Shown here in pieces: positions 44,991 to 57,675 of a stretch of DNA of 64,000 bases. The DNA lies in contig CM038215.1 in assembly GCA_021442155.1 (NCBI GenBank), forward strand, positions 211,290,982 to 211,354,981, in the 5' to 3' direction. The notes below the pieces were generated by a model. That model searched no databases, was not told the origin of the DNA, and worked only from the letters and a program-made list of their open reading frames with translations. The stretch is from Cymbidium sinense (lineage: Eukaryota; Streptophyta; Magnoliopsida; Asparagales; Orchidaceae). Position 1 is the stretch's first letter. Every line of letters begins with the position of its first letter. The translations under genes and the position numbers were made by a program.

Positions 44991-47900
44991 AAAGATTGGT
45001 GATCATCCACACCGAGTCAATACCCACATTGAATGTTTTAAATAACCAATGTCGTGATGCCACATGGAAAGCATTATTGCATCTTCCACATGGCACCAAT
45101 GGTTTAAAATGACTTAATTAGGTTTAAAAATGTAATTAAATAGCTAAAAATTTAAAAAACATAATTAAATATAAAAAATTTCAAAATTGTAAATAAACCC
45201 ATTTTGGAAGGCTTAGATGGAGGAGATTTTAACAAAAATAAAATTCCTAATTAATATTTAATGAACACTGCTTAATTAAGGTTTGAAGCTTAGGTTAATT
45301 ACTTCAATTAAGGTTAAATTACTTAGTTAATTAATTCTAAATTTGGCATGTTAATTTCATGGGATGTCCTCTATCTCCTGTATTTTTCTTGGAATTATTT
45401 GTCATGTGGTTTGAGAAATTAAATATTTTCAATCCTCATTTCCCTATTTAAATAGTTTTAAAATTATTAAAATTAATGAACAGTAAAATTAAGTAATCAG
45501 GGTTAATTAATTAATGTAAATAGTGGTGATAATAGGGAAATTAATTAGGAACCCCTCTACTAATTATTTCCAAATGTATTCTCTTAAAGGGTTTAATTAA
45601 TATGTTTAATAATTAAGGGTAAACTAAGAAAAATTAATAATGAAATGTAAATGAAATCAATTTAAGTCCATTAATCAGTTTGTGTGTTTAATATCATAAA
45701 GTTGTTAAAGAAATTATGATTTTTTATTAGTGTGGGAAAATCACAAGAGTATTTTGTTTAAATATTTTTCTTCTTTAATTTAATTAATTCATAAGCATGA
45801 GCCTAATTGTAATAGATCTCTAGGTGCATTCTAAATTTTATTTTTTCAAAGCATATCATTGAAGGCTCATAATTAATGATTAATTAAATAAAAGAAGTTT
45901 GGGAAGGGTTATAAAATTGATATAATTAATGGATTGAACTTAATTAATCTATAAAATACTTTTAATTAAATAACCAACACGATAAGGGGTGAATTCTAGG
46001 TATTGTTTTCTCCTCTTTAGGTTTCAACAACTTGAATATTAAAGTCAAACATTAAAAAAAAAAATTAATTAGACTTAAAAGATGTTTATCTAACATGATT
46101 TTCATTAGGTTCTAATGAAATCAAGTATGTTGTGTGGTGATATTCAATTACTTCCTTACAATTATCATAAATGTGCATGCCATGTGCTTCATGTATTCAT
46201 GCTTTAAAGTCAAAAGAATATGATTGCATTTAGATTGCATGTGTTTTACCAATGTTATCATATGGTGTGGCTATTATCATTAGTAAATCTCAAACTATTA
46301 TGAAAATATATTCAATTACTTCCTTACAATTAAATAATTTGAAGCTTCAATTAATGTTTATTATAGATAGTTAATTATGTGAAATTGAAATATTCATTTA
46401 CTTGCAATCAAAAGATGGCAATTGATGGTTTTACACCTATGTTCATGCTTATATATTAATATATTTGAATTGGCAAGTATATAGTTTGAACATCCCAAGA
46501 ATGCAAGGCTTTAAATAGCCCCAAGGAGGCCTTAGATAATCTCACTCCCTAGTTTAATAAAAGCTCATACTTGCTTAATTTCATTTATGTGTGTGCAAAT
46601 ATTAGAACATAAAGTAAAACCCTTTTCTATTTTCCATTAAGCTTTACATAAGAAGAAGATATTTGGACACAACCTTTTCATGATTTTATTTTTATGTTTA
46701 TGTATATGCTTATGTGTATTTGAATTGGCAAGTATATCGTCTAGACATCCCAGGAATATAAGGCTTAAGTAGCCCCAATGAGGTTTTAGATAATCTCACT
46801 TCTCTGATTTAATAATGGCATGTACTTGCTTAAATTTTTTCTACATGTTTATATATGCTTAAATATGAGATGAAAACCCTTCTTCTATCAATTCCATGCA
46901 TCAACATTCATTAAGTGTGTAAAAATATGAGTACATTGCATGTATATATATACTAAATCAAACATTGAAGAAACTAAAAAAAGGGAAAGAAGGTGGATGT
47001 TATTGATAATGAAAGAAAGTAATAGAGTATTATTCATGTGATGGTGACTCAATTTCATTGGTCTTAAGATGCCTTTCATATTTGGATAAGACTCAATAAG
47101 GCTAATCTAAACTTAAGCTAAAATGAAATTAATGAATGGTCTATTAAGAAAGTTAAAGTAATAATAATCTATCTTCGAAAATCAACTTAAATTAGGGATG
47201 AAAGAGTCAAGCCTCTTTATTTTCTTTATAATGATTAGATCTTAAGAAAGTAGTGAACAAAATAAAATAAAATGCATAAGTTAAACTCAATCAAGCTGCT
47301 AAAAGACTTAAAGTGAAATCACCCTTAATGGGTAATTTAAACAATCCTAAACCTTATAGAATCCTTATCCTAAAGCTAATTCAAGACATACCACATTAAG
47401 CCTTACCACACACATTAGAATACTAAGTCACCAGTCCTAGTATTAGGTTATATTGGTGTATGTTGTGATGACATCTTTTTTTGTGATGTAATATTTTTGA
47501 TTGGATGTTAGGATTATTTGTGCATAGACTAGATGTTTATTAGCCTAACAATGTTTTATGCAGAGGATTGTGCTTGAGGGGCCATTATATTAATAAATGA
47601 ATATAAATGCTCTTATTTACAAGTGTTATTTATGTCCCTAAGCATAATGCAATTAGGACAGATGGGCATGGTTCCCCAAGTGTAGGGTACTAAGTTCAAA
47701 TTCATAAAATGTAATTACTTGGTTTGTATATTTTTTTAGCTAACAACTATTTTGTAGGTGTAATTAGATTTTATTTTTCATAAAGATATAATTTTTATAA
47801 TAAGATTAGGATTAGTGCTATAGGATTTAGGATGAGTGGCTACAAGCAAAAGACCTGGGAGGCCTTGTGAAGCCTAGAACAAGCTAATCCAAAGAAGAAA

Positions 47901-49397
47901 AGAAGAACAAGAATTTCTTCTCTTTTTGGTGGTGTATAGCAGTACCCAATCACATTGACCTTTTATTATTTTACAAATATAAATGTTTGATTATTATGTT
48001 TAGATTCTGTAATAGAAATTCCATGCTTTTCATAAGTTTCTTAAAGTGTGTATGTTTGATGTGTGGCTTGGATGTAGTAGACTCTTTAAAATAAAATTAA
48101 ATTTTCTATCTTTACTAAATAATTCATAACTAAATTCTAATGCACTCACAACCTCACTCTAAAGCCAAGGTGTATAAAGAAGATAATAAAATATTTTTAA
48201 ACCCCTTAGTTGAATGGTTGTATACTATAACAACATGCATGTCATATTACTTCATTTTTAAAAATAGGGGATCTCCCATCTTACATGATAAGGGATGAGC
48301 TTGACCTTTGAGAGTGGTCCCTTGTAGTGGAGAACACCTATTCTAGTTGATTTAGCCAATAACCAAATTTCATCATGCATTTAAGCATAATTTTCCTAAG
48401 CCATGTTCCAAGATAAATGTTTCAAAATGATCCAAAAACCTGTATATTTTTAACATTAGTCTAAGTCATGTTTGCATACCAAACATTACCTAGTCTCTTT
48501 GGGACTGAGTTTAAGATTATAGCTTCTTTCCTAATTAAATATTAGCCTAACTATCTTGCATTTACATAAGATGAGCCTACATGATTTTAAAGCAAAGGAG
48601 GCGTTAGTTGGGAGCCACTCTAGGCAGTTGTAAGTCCAGAAGAGTCAGGATGTATTCATTCTCTCTTAGAGGTGAAGCACTATATCTCATTCTCTCTAAT
48701 TAGACATAGGTCATGCTTCTAGCTTGTGCTAAAAAATTTAGACTTAGGTTCTAAGGTAGCTTGCTTCTCTCTTACTACGAGTACAAGTCATCACTTCTCA
48801 GGCATCTCCATAATCTTATGTTGTTGGGTTATAAGTCCTAGCACTCTAATATAATTTCAACTTAAAAAAATAAATTCTCCCCTTCAAAAATATAAAGACT
48901 CATTATAGGGTATGTAGGAGCATTCACTAGGTTTCCTAGTATCTTAGATTCTCCCTACTTATCTTTCTATGGGATCCATAAATAAGTCTTCCTATTTTAA
49001 CTTTTCCCATTTTAATTCTAATAATAACCCGTTCTTTGATAATCTAACCTTAAAATCTTTGGAGACATTTATTGATTAATTTAGTCAAGAGTGTTCTTAA
49101 GAATCTTCCATTTTCTAAGATGTAATTAATTATGGGGGTTTGCCTCCATAGAGAACTAAAGAACCTAACTTAAAGCAAACCTTACTCTATTTTATTCATG
49201 TAAAGTGGAGGAAAGATCTTTAGTATATAAGATGACTCATCTACCTTAGGAATCCTTATTTGGTGATTAAGTCTATTGCAGAGTGATGTTTCTATCTTTC
49301 AAGTTGGTACATCATACCTTAATGTCGCACCTGATCACTTTAAAAAGTACCCCCTAAGATTTTCCTAGTGTCCCTATGACTCCAAATTAAAACACCA
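44991..49397 (+). mobile_element. 5' LTR of Tat element C, 5' truncated
   Basis: From 45,030 it runs parallel to 62,140-64,000 (C's 3' LTR) with an offset of about 17.1 kb, for example GCCACATGGAAAG and GGTTTAAAATGACTTAATTAGG. The U3 start and TTGACC region are missing. It continues through a 265 bp duplication (46,464/46,729) and the block TAGCCTAACA near 47,560 to the LTR end AAAACACCA at 49,397. Between about 47,600 and 48,900 there is sequence not found in A or D, which could be LTR proper or an insertion. Extrapolating from the 3' LTR start (59,882) gives an intact length near 6.6 kb. Confidence 0.55.
46440..46860 (+). repeat. ~260 bp internal duplication in C's 5' LTR
   Basis: TTTGAATTGGCAAGTATAT starts at 46,464 and again at 46,729. 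Each is followed by a matching block with GACATCCCA or AACATCCCA, TAGCCCCAA and TAGATAATCTCACT. The same duplication is in the 3' LTR (63,597 and 63,855). Element A has only one copy (36,598-36,720). Confidence 0.7.
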
Positions 49398-49407
49398 TAG
49401 ATTTTTC

Positions 49408-49425
49408 TGGTGACACCGCTGGTGA
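49408..49425 (+). other. Degenerate primer-binding site of element C, tRNA-Arg type
   Basis: TGGTGACACCGCTGGTGA resembles the TGGCGA(C/T)TCCG(C/T)TGGGGA site used by Ogre/Tat elements (tRNA-Arg). It lies 10 bp after the LTR terminus and 475 bp before the first gag ORF. Confidence 0.5.
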
Positions 49426-49900
49426 TAGTTCCTCTCTCCATCTTTAGTAGTCAATCGTTATCTCTAAGCATTGATGGTGAAGTTACATTTTTTTTTGTAA
49501 GTCTATGACTATCATTTTTTTCATTAGACACCTCGCTTATTTCATCTTTAGGCAAATGTGGCTAACATCCTTTAAGTTTTAGAACCTCATTCCAGTAGGT
49601 TCTAAAACCCCTATTGGACCTCCAATAGGCAAAAAAATCAACCAAATAAATTACTTTAATAAATTAAACAAACTCAATCAAAAACTTCTAAGAACCTCTT
49701 GCTACAAGCATGGCAAATTAAGGTTCATCCCCCATCTTAAAACCCATTTGAGCTCACTCTTAGTGAAGTTCAAATTAAACAAAACATTCCACCTCAAAAT
49801 TACATCTCTCCAAAAAAAATATAAACACCATCTAACATAACCAAGCTTGTTAAATAAGGGTTTCAACTCAAAATCAAGTCAATGAGTAAAGTCTAATCCT
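49426..49900 (+). other. Leader of element C
   Basis: AT-rich untranslated leader between the primer-binding site and gag. It carries one copy of the AACATAACCAAGCTTGTTAA motif near 49,836 that is multiplied in element A. Confidence 0.45.
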
Positions 49901-52900
49901 GTGCCATTCTTCTCTAACAATAAAAAGAAATCTCAAGTCCTTCTTCCTATCATGAAATTAGTCACCATGTCTTTTAGAAAGCTTATCTTCTCCCTTGCCT
50001 TAGGTTTGAATTTGTCCATGAATCAGGCCATACTCACCTCTTCCCCAGTCAAAAAGTTTGGCTTTGGATTCAAGCATTTTAAGATCACTTGTGATGGTCC
50101 TGCCCTTAAAATAATGAGTAGAGAGAAAGCGGCCAACAAGAAGCCACTCTTGTAGTTTGATCTTTAGTCAGATATTGAGTTCCCATAATTGAAGAGAAAT
50201 AATTTAGAGATTCCCACACCACGAGCTCCACTTGTACCTACCATAATCTCTATTAGGACTAGTACAACCTGTACCGCCCCCGATCATTAAGGGAAAGTCA
50301 ATCTTAGCATCCGAGGTTGTTTCTCCTTCCTTCGAGGTTGGTACTAGCTCCCATCATATGCCCTTGACTAAAACTCAGTGTCGTAATAAGAATAAGAAGA
50401 CTAAGAGGTATTATGAGCATATAACCCAGGAGGTTGAGGAAGTCTCCCATGTAGTTGAAGAGATCTATTCGTAAGACCTCTCCACTTTTTGGTGATGGCA
50501 GGTTTCACCCTCTCTCAACTGCAAAGGGAAAGGAGGATGTCAAAAAATAGTCTCATTACCCCATCCCCTGCTAAGTATGAGACATCAGATAAGGACAAGA
50601 GGAGACACTATGCTAACCTTAAGTCCATGCTAAGGCAAGTTGGAAGAGCACATGGACAATCTGAGTCTACCACTCTACAAGACTTGAGACAAGTTATACC
50701 TAAGAGTATTAGGGATCAGATTCGAAGAGAGAGGGCCACATAGGCCAAGATTTCCCAAGTAGGAAAAAGAGATATGAGGAGGTTTGCTAGGTAGTTGACG
50801 TCCTCAACATTGATTGACCACCCTGATCGGCAAGCTGATAGAGCCGATCATTTAGATTGGATAGTCCTTATTGGTTCTAGACACAAGAGGAGATCTTCGA
50901 CAAAGAGGCAGCCAGTGTCAACAACACCACACCGCTCCACTCGCTAACCACCATCACAAGTTCATGTCCCACCATCTGAGGTTCCTACCAAGTACCTAAA
51001 ATCAACATCTAGAGAAAAGTCATCCCCCTTGGTGATATGGCTAAGTCCCAATGACCACACTCCATTCGCCCTACCAGTTGATACAAGGTGAAGCTCCCTA
51101 TCTCTACCTCCTACCTCAATAATGGAGAGGAAGGAGTGGCAGCCCAAGAGTGTCATCTTAGCTCCACAATCCCAATAAGAGACAGATGAAGAAGGGAGTT
51201 CTGTGCTGGCCCCTTTGGTTGTCGAACTGGTTATAGTTAACACCTCTTCCGCCCAAGACATACAATGTATCTCCTCTTTAGAGCACAGTCCAATAGTAGA
51301 TCACCACCCAATATATGTTCCACTAGTCCCTGGCATAGTAGATGACCAATCTTTAGATGACATACTAGAGGACTATCATATCGCAGTGAGGCAAATTGTC
51401 GGGGATGACCATTCTAATCAAGAGGATGACATGGTAGATTTCAATCCTGATGAGGATGACCTCCTAGATGATGCAGCGGAGGTCTATATGGTTGAGACCC
51501 GTAAGTCCTTGCATAGAGAGTAACATAGCTAAGAAGCTTAGGGCATTGTTGTTGAGGAAGGTGAGGCATCAAACTCAACTCAGTGCCTTCTCCAATAAAT
51601 CAAACTCAAAGATGACTATATTGATAGAATGAATAGAAGAGTGGAGGAGTTGATGGCAGTAGTGTTAGCATTACAGAATCAAACACATGTCCCTCAACTT
51701 ATTATTATGGAGGCTAACAGACCTGAACTGGACACATTCTAGACAATCCTAAGAGCACAACTCCAATGAATGAGGATACTGGTAGCCTGGATATAACGAC
51801 AACTAATAGCACCTCTATTAATGATATGGATATTAAGTAGATACAAGAGCAACAAGTGAAGGAAATATTGGTGTAAGCTCAAGGGAGCTCATCAGTTCCA
51901 AAGGGTTCACCTTACTCAAAGGAATTCGATGTAGTTCAATACCCCAAAGGTTTTGTGCCACCATCCTTCAACGTATTTGATGCCAGTGAAAATCCTAGGC
52001 AACAAATAGCACAATTTAGGGCTAGTTGTTGTAATGCTGGTGGCAGTGATCCCTGACTTTTCAGGCAATTCATTAGTAACATTTCTGGAGTTGCCTTTGA
52101 TTAGTACACCAAACTAGTGGTTTAGTGAAGTCCTTTATAGAATTAGAATAGATTTTCATTAAGAGATTCATAAGAGCCTAGTAGAGAGTCATTGTAGGAG
52201 ACCTTATTATAGAAAAACAAAAACCTCATGAGTCCCTTATTGATTATATTCTCAGGTGATAAAACGTAAGTATGAAATGTGAACCACAAATATAAGAATA
52301 GCATGCCATTAAAATTCTTCTCAAGAATATTCAGGGCCTAGTTAGTTTCATGCTTAAGGGCTTCACTATTAAGACATTTGAGAAACTAATCAGCAATGCA
52401 GCCAATCAATAAGAGGAAGCTAAGCAGTTACCCTTCTAAAACCAATCATGCAAGACCAAGTCATAAAAGGTATTTGAGAAGAAGCCAGGGATCATAGAGA
52501 TAATGGATAAGGGAAAGCATCCAGTGAGAACATAGTTTGTAAGGCCTAGAGCCCAACAGCCTCCACTTCCACCTCCTCTTCCACTACTTCGATGACCATA
52601 ATGGCCACTTCTATAGCCTACATAGTAGTGGTACTAGTATCCACCACCAGGTAGTTACTATCCATCTACTCTTACTGACAAACTCAATAATACATATTCA
52701 TTCAAGAGGGAGGTAGTTAGAAAAATCTTCTTAAGAAGCCTGACTTTCAGCTACCTGAGTCTAAAAAGTTGGAGGAAGTGGGTAAGAGTGATAATCTTAA
52801 CTACTGCCCCTACCACCACATGTTAGGCTATCTCTTAGTGGGTTGCTTTACATTTAAGGATTGGCTTAAGTGCAGTTACAAGTCATGAGCAATAGTGATC

Positions 52901-53280
52901 TCCAAGGAATACCTAGTGGAACAACCTTCTGGTTCTATTAAAGTAATATTTGGGGAGACATATGATCCTCTAAAGATAAAAGAATGTTAGGACATCTCTC
53001 TATCCCATAACTCTAAAAAGATCATCTCTAAATTCAAGAAACTTTCTCTACCAGTGCCTAACTTAGCTCATACCTCCAACACCAAAGAAGGTTTGCTAGT
53101 TGTGAAGGACAACTTAGAGAGAGTATAAGCCCAGCAGCAGTAGCCACCATCACTTGCCCGGGATAGTTCCATAGTACCATCACCGTCTGAGTCTAGCATT
53201 CTCTCTTCCATTATTATAACAGCCATATCTACGAGCTCTGCCATCACCAGCAGGAGCATTGTATCTATGGATAAGGGTAC
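49901..53280 (+). pseudogene. Element C gag remnant
   Basis: Open pieces in changing frames: 49,901-50,155 (N-terminal, basic), 50,489-50,743 (LQRERRMSKNSLITPSPAKY), and 51,203-51,523 (acidic, DDQSLDDILEDYHI). A coiled-coil stretch lies near 51,620-51,700, and the capsid start PKGSPYSKEFDVVQYPKGF at 51,898-51,960. The later capsid region has FMLKGFTIKTFEKL near 52,350, and a nucleocapsid-like CPYHHMLGYLLVGCFTFKDWL near 52,806-52,870 has Tyr in place of the usual His of the knuckle. The order and motifs are those of Ty3/gypsy Tat gag, which forms the particle and binds RNA. Many stops make it non-functional. Confidence 0.7.
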
Positions 53281-53399
53281 TTAGTCACTCAAACCTCTTA
53301 CTTTCCATGACTTTTATCATGTACCTTCTAAATTAAAAAAATAAATGAGGAAGAATAATTTTGCTTACATCTTGTCTACTTTTGATGACCTCAGTGATT

Positions 53400-54784
53400 T
53401 CATTCTTATTGATAGCTCTCCAATTCATAATAATAACAATTTAAATAATTCTAATTAATTCCATTTTGATTCAGAAATAGATTGCCCTTTTCTGAATCTC
53501 CATGGTTCACCACTTCAAATAGATTTGGAGTCATCCAACTCTAATGATTTTTTAGGAGAAGTTGTAGGTATACCCAATGAGCAAGTAGAACTTTCCATAA
53601 GCACCTCATCATAAGAAGTCGATAAAGTTAACCTCTATAGTGGCAAAATTCTACTTTCTTGGGTAGTACCTTAAGCTAAGGGTAAACATGTTATTGGTTC
53701 TAGTGAACAGGTAGCCCATCCACAAGATGCTTGACTCTTAGATATGCTTATGGATGATCAGCCCAAAGTTGGATACAACGTCTTAGGGTATCTTAAAAAG
53801 TTGCCAACTAATCTAAGCATATATGATGCCCTAATTTTATCCAAAGAAAAAAGGTTGTCACTAATCAAAGTATTACTTGATCCTGAGATATTCTTAGTTC
53901 AGTTGGATGCTACTAATCTAGCTAGAAAGGAGACATGTTTTTTAAAAGAAGTCTTATGATTCACCTTCTCAGATGAAGACCTACTACTAGGGACAATAGA
54001 ATATAACTGTCCCCTCTATATTATAATGGATGTTGGCAAGTTTATCCAAAGTGTTGGTTGATCCAGGTGTATTAGTTAATATTATGAGTCTAAGAACCCT
54101 TGCCTACTTGAGGATTGGCATCTCTAAACTTCAATCTGAAAAGATGATGTTAAAAGGATTTAATGAACAAGGCGAGAGGGCCTCAGGCTCCATAATGTTT
54201 CCATTAGAGATAGATGATTGAAGGACTAAGGTCAAGTTTCATTTAATAGACTCAAATACATTTTTAATGCTTTTCTAGGGAGACTTTGAAATCATGAGAA
54301 CATCATGGTTCTATTATTCTTACATCAGTGCATCAAGCTCATCAGGAATATGATTGAATATTATGTCAAAGGGGATCTCAAGCCAATCACAGTACATAAG
54401 GTCAAGATTTATGAGGATGCGGCCTCCCTAAGAAGCAAAATGTCTTCTCTAATGAACTTAACCAAAATGAGAGAAAAGAAAAAGAAAATAAAAGAGAAAA
54501 AGAAAATAAAAGAAAATGAGAAAAAGGGAAAAGAAAAAGAAAAAGGGAACGAGAACACAATTCATTACTCTATTTAAACAAGTGGGTAGGATGACCCAAC
54601 CTTGACTAGGATGAGGAAGAGGCAAGTCCAGAGGAGTCCTAAAGGTAGTAGACCTCCATACCTACCACCAACCAGAAAATTCACTCCATTATCCAAGAGT
54701 GCACTTTCCATCTACATAGAAGTAGAATCAGGTTCAGAGGATGAATCATATGTAGTGAGCACACCAATTACCTCTCTTCATTAG
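53400..54784 (+). pseudogene. Element C spacer and aspartic protease remnant
   Basis: A spacer (DQPKVGYNVLGYLKKLPTNL, near 53,755-53,815) precedes the protease. The protease core VLVDPGVLVNIMSLRTLAYL is at about 54,048-54,110; the Asp is kept but the residue after Gly is not Ala. It is followed by LKGFNEQGERASGSIMFPLE. Downstream are HQCIKLIRNMIEYYVKGDLK (54,320-54,380) and a Lys/Glu low-complexity tail (54,470-54,560), then GSRPPYLPPTRKFTPL (54,635-54,690). The protease would cut gag-pol. Frames change at least three times. Confidence 0.7.
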
Positions 54785-55019
54785 CAGACCCTATTAAAGG
54801 TGACACTAGAACCTGATAGTGATGAAGACTAGGTCCCCAAATAAAGCATGAGTGTATTTGAGCCTTCTTTATGTGAAACTATTAGACAGCATGTGAACAC
54901 ATTAACTCTAACCTTTCTTTTCTCACAAAAAGTTGAGGGTTTGGTAGTTAAGGAAGCTCCTAAAATGTATAGAAATGCTAAGAGGTTTTATCTAGGAGCA
55001 ACATCCTCATGCTAAGAAG

Positions 55020-56310
55020 TTAATGTAGAGCTTGAGGATGAATCATTCAAAGAATTAATAGAATTATCGTTTGATTGGTATGTGCCTTGTGTTTTAAATT
55101 TAGCAAAGAAAGGTTTAATTCCACATGCATGGTCTAAGCATAAGTCAGAGTACTTTGAAAAGCTATGAAATAATAAATGCAAGAACTCTTAATTAAGACT
55201 AGGACTTGGCTTAGACACAGTACACCTAGTAGACGATGATGATTACTGCTTAGTCATCACCAATCATCTGAAATCTAATAAGTTCTTCTTAAATCATATC
55301 AACTCATATGAAGAAATGTGTTTACGAACTTCAGATGATCTTGATGATCCTAAACTCAAAGATGCACCCCCAATATTTGAAGAAGAAATCAAATCAACCT
55401 TCGATGAGCTCAAAGAAATCAACTTGGGCACTAAAGACAATCCATGCCCAACATACATCAGTTCCTTGTTGGATGAATCTAAAACCAATGACTTAGTTAT
55501 GCTACTAACTAAATTTAAGGATTGCTTCACATGGACCTATGAATAAATTCTTGGATTAGCTCCTGAAGTCACAATTCATAAACTACTAATACAACATGAT
55601 GTTAAACCCATTAGGAAAGCCCCTAGACACATGCGATTGGACATTGAACAATAAGTCACGTCAAGAAACTGATCGAAGTTGATTTCATCAAGGAAGAAAA
55701 ATACCCTACTTGGTTAGCTAGTATCATCTCAATTAAAAAGAAAAATGGCTAAATTCACATATGCATCGATTTTTGGGATCTAAATAATACATGTCCATAA
55801 GATAAATTTTCAATACCAATACAAAAACTAATGATGGACATTGCCTCATCTCATGTAGTTTTCTCTTTCATGGATGGTTCATTTGGATTAACCAAATCAA
55901 GATGGTACCTAAAGATGAAAGGAACACTGCCTTTAGAACCCTGATCAGAATTTATTGTTATAAGGTCATGTCTTTTAGCCTCAAAAATACTTGTGACACA
56001 TACCAGTGGACCATGACTCGAATCTTTGATGAACTCATCCACCACCAAGTTGAGTGCTACTTTGATGATCTCGTAGTCAAAAGCATAGAAAAAGAAGACC
56101 ATCTCTTTGACTTGAGAATAATTTTTGATCAATTTAGGCAATATAACCTTAAAATGAACCCTATGAAGTGTGTAATTGGGGAAACTTCAATAAAGTTTTT
56201 GGGGTTCATTGTCCTACACCGTGGGATTGAGATCAATCCAGAGAAGATCAAAGCAATATTGGTAATCCCACCTCATAAAAGCCTAACTCAACTCAGATCA
56301 TTCTAAGGGA
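55020..56310 (+). pseudogene. Element C reverse transcriptase remnant
   Basis: The pre-RT linker (STFDELKEINLGTKDNPCPT) leads into RT from about 55,560. Motifs in order: FIKEEKYPTWLASIISIKKK, NG-stop-IHICIDFWDLNNTCP, FSFMDGSFG, then a frameshift near 55,890 into NQIKMVPKDERNTAFRT. Next come YCYKVMSFSLKNTCDTYQ and the catalytic motif ECYFDDLVVKS (Y-x-D-D kept, at about 56,050-56,080), then MNPMKCVIGETSIKFLGFIV. These are diagnostic of Tat-lineage Ty3/gypsy. RT copies the element's RNA into DNA. At least three stops and one shift interrupt it. Confidence 0.85.
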
Positions 56311-56312
56311 GG

Positions 56313-56684
56313 TTGACATATCTAAGACGCTTTATATCCAACCTATCAGATAGATGTCAATCATTTTTAGTACTAGTCAAGAAAGATATCAAATTCATGT
56401 GGGATGACAAATGCCAATATGCATTTGAAAGTATCAAGCAATACCTTATGGCACCACCAATCCTAGATACCCTTATTACGGACAATCCCCACATACTCTA
56501 CACTGCTTCATTAGATGACTCCATTGGCCCTTTGTTGGCCCAAGCCAATGATGAAGGGAAAGAGAATGTGTTCTACTATCTTAGTCATCATCTGATACCT
56601 AGTAAGATGAACTATTCATCCACTAAGAAGCATTTCCTAGTGCAGCCTAGAAGCTATGACATTATATGGTTTCTCACAAAGTGA
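56313..56684 (+). pseudogene. Element C RNase H remnant
   Basis: The RT connection (YLRRFISNLSDRCQSFL, KKDIKFMWDDKCQYAFE) continues into RNase H: HILYTASLDDSIGPLLAQ, in which Thr stands where the catalytic-type Asp/Cys position varies in the family, then KENVFYYLSHHL and MNYSSTKKH. It ends at a stop at 56,684. The C-terminal half of RNase H and any second (archaeal-type) RNase H known in Tat elements are not recognisable; about 150 bp separate this from integrase. Confidence 0.65.
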
Positions 56685-56699
56685 ACTTGATTTCTAGAG

Positions 56700-57675
56700 T
56701 TAATCCACTATAATATCTCATGACACGATCGACGCTGATGGTCCATGATTTTATCATAGTTTGACATTACATTTGTACCCTCCATGTAGTGAAAGGGCAA
56801 GCATTTGCATAGTGTTATAGTACTAACATAGTGGGTCTGATTGATCTTCCATCATCCAAGGTCACCAATTCTTCCTAGCAACTATGGATTATTTCTCCAA
56901 GTGGACAGAGATGATTGTATTCAGGGAAGTCAAAGCTCAGCATGTACTCTAATTTTTCAGGAACCATATCATATATATATTTGGAATACCCGTCTAAATC
57001 ATATCTGATAATGGTGTCACCTTCAAAAGCATGAAGATCAACAACTTCACCATAAGACACAATAAACATTGGAGGTATTTTACCACCTACTACCCACGGG
57101 AAAATGGTTTAGTGGAAGCCTTCAATAAAACTCTCATACAAATACTCAAGAAGATGCTCAATGACAACAAATAATAGTTTCACGAGCAATTAGTTAAAGC
57201 TTTATGGGCTTACTGCACCACCTATAGAACTTCAACACAATATACCCCATTCTCTTTAGTATATGGGTTCGAAGCCATTTTACCCTTAGAGGTCCAACTC
57301 CCATCATTAATGATAGTTATGTGTGGTAAAATCATGACTGAGCAAAATGTTAAGCTACAGTTGGAAGAACTCAAAGGTCTAGAGGAGAGATGCATGTGGG
57401 CATGTCAGAACCTCGAGCTATATAAAGCTAGAATGGTCCAACCTCATAACAAACTAGTCTCTCATAGAGCTTTTCAAGTTGGAGAGCTCATTATAGTTCT
57501 AAGGAGACCAATTGTAGCCCATCGCAAGATGGGAGGCAAGTTTGAACCTACTTGGGAATTCCCTTTAGCCATAGAAAAGGTCTACCATGGTTGCTCCTAC
57601 TAACTAATCAACCATAAAGATGAATGACAGATGTTTCCAATCAATAGGCTTTATCTAAAGAAATATTATGCATAA
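56700..57675 (+). pseudogene. Element C integrase remnant
   Basis: The integrase core is recognisable: ATMDYFSKW near 56,880, DNGVTFKSMK (second Asp) near 57,006, ENGLVEAFNKTL (catalytic Glu) near 57,100-57,140, ALWAYCTTYRTSTQYTPFSL near 57,200-57,260 and YGFEAILPLEVQLPSL. The C-terminal part (57,310-57,603) carries NLELYKARM, HRAFQVGELIIVLRRPI and KFEPTWEFPL, then after a stop INRLYLKKYYA ends at about 57,675. These phrases match Tat-lineage integrase, which inserts cDNA. The N-terminal zinc-binding HHCC module was not found. Several stops are present. Confidence 0.75.

Noticed and set aside
54470..54560. Lys/Glu-rich run that could be read as a charged regulatory protein
   Set aside because: It is a low-complexity AAAGAGAAAAAG expansion within the gag-pol remnant; the equivalent place in B (28,260-28,330) has a shorter similar run.
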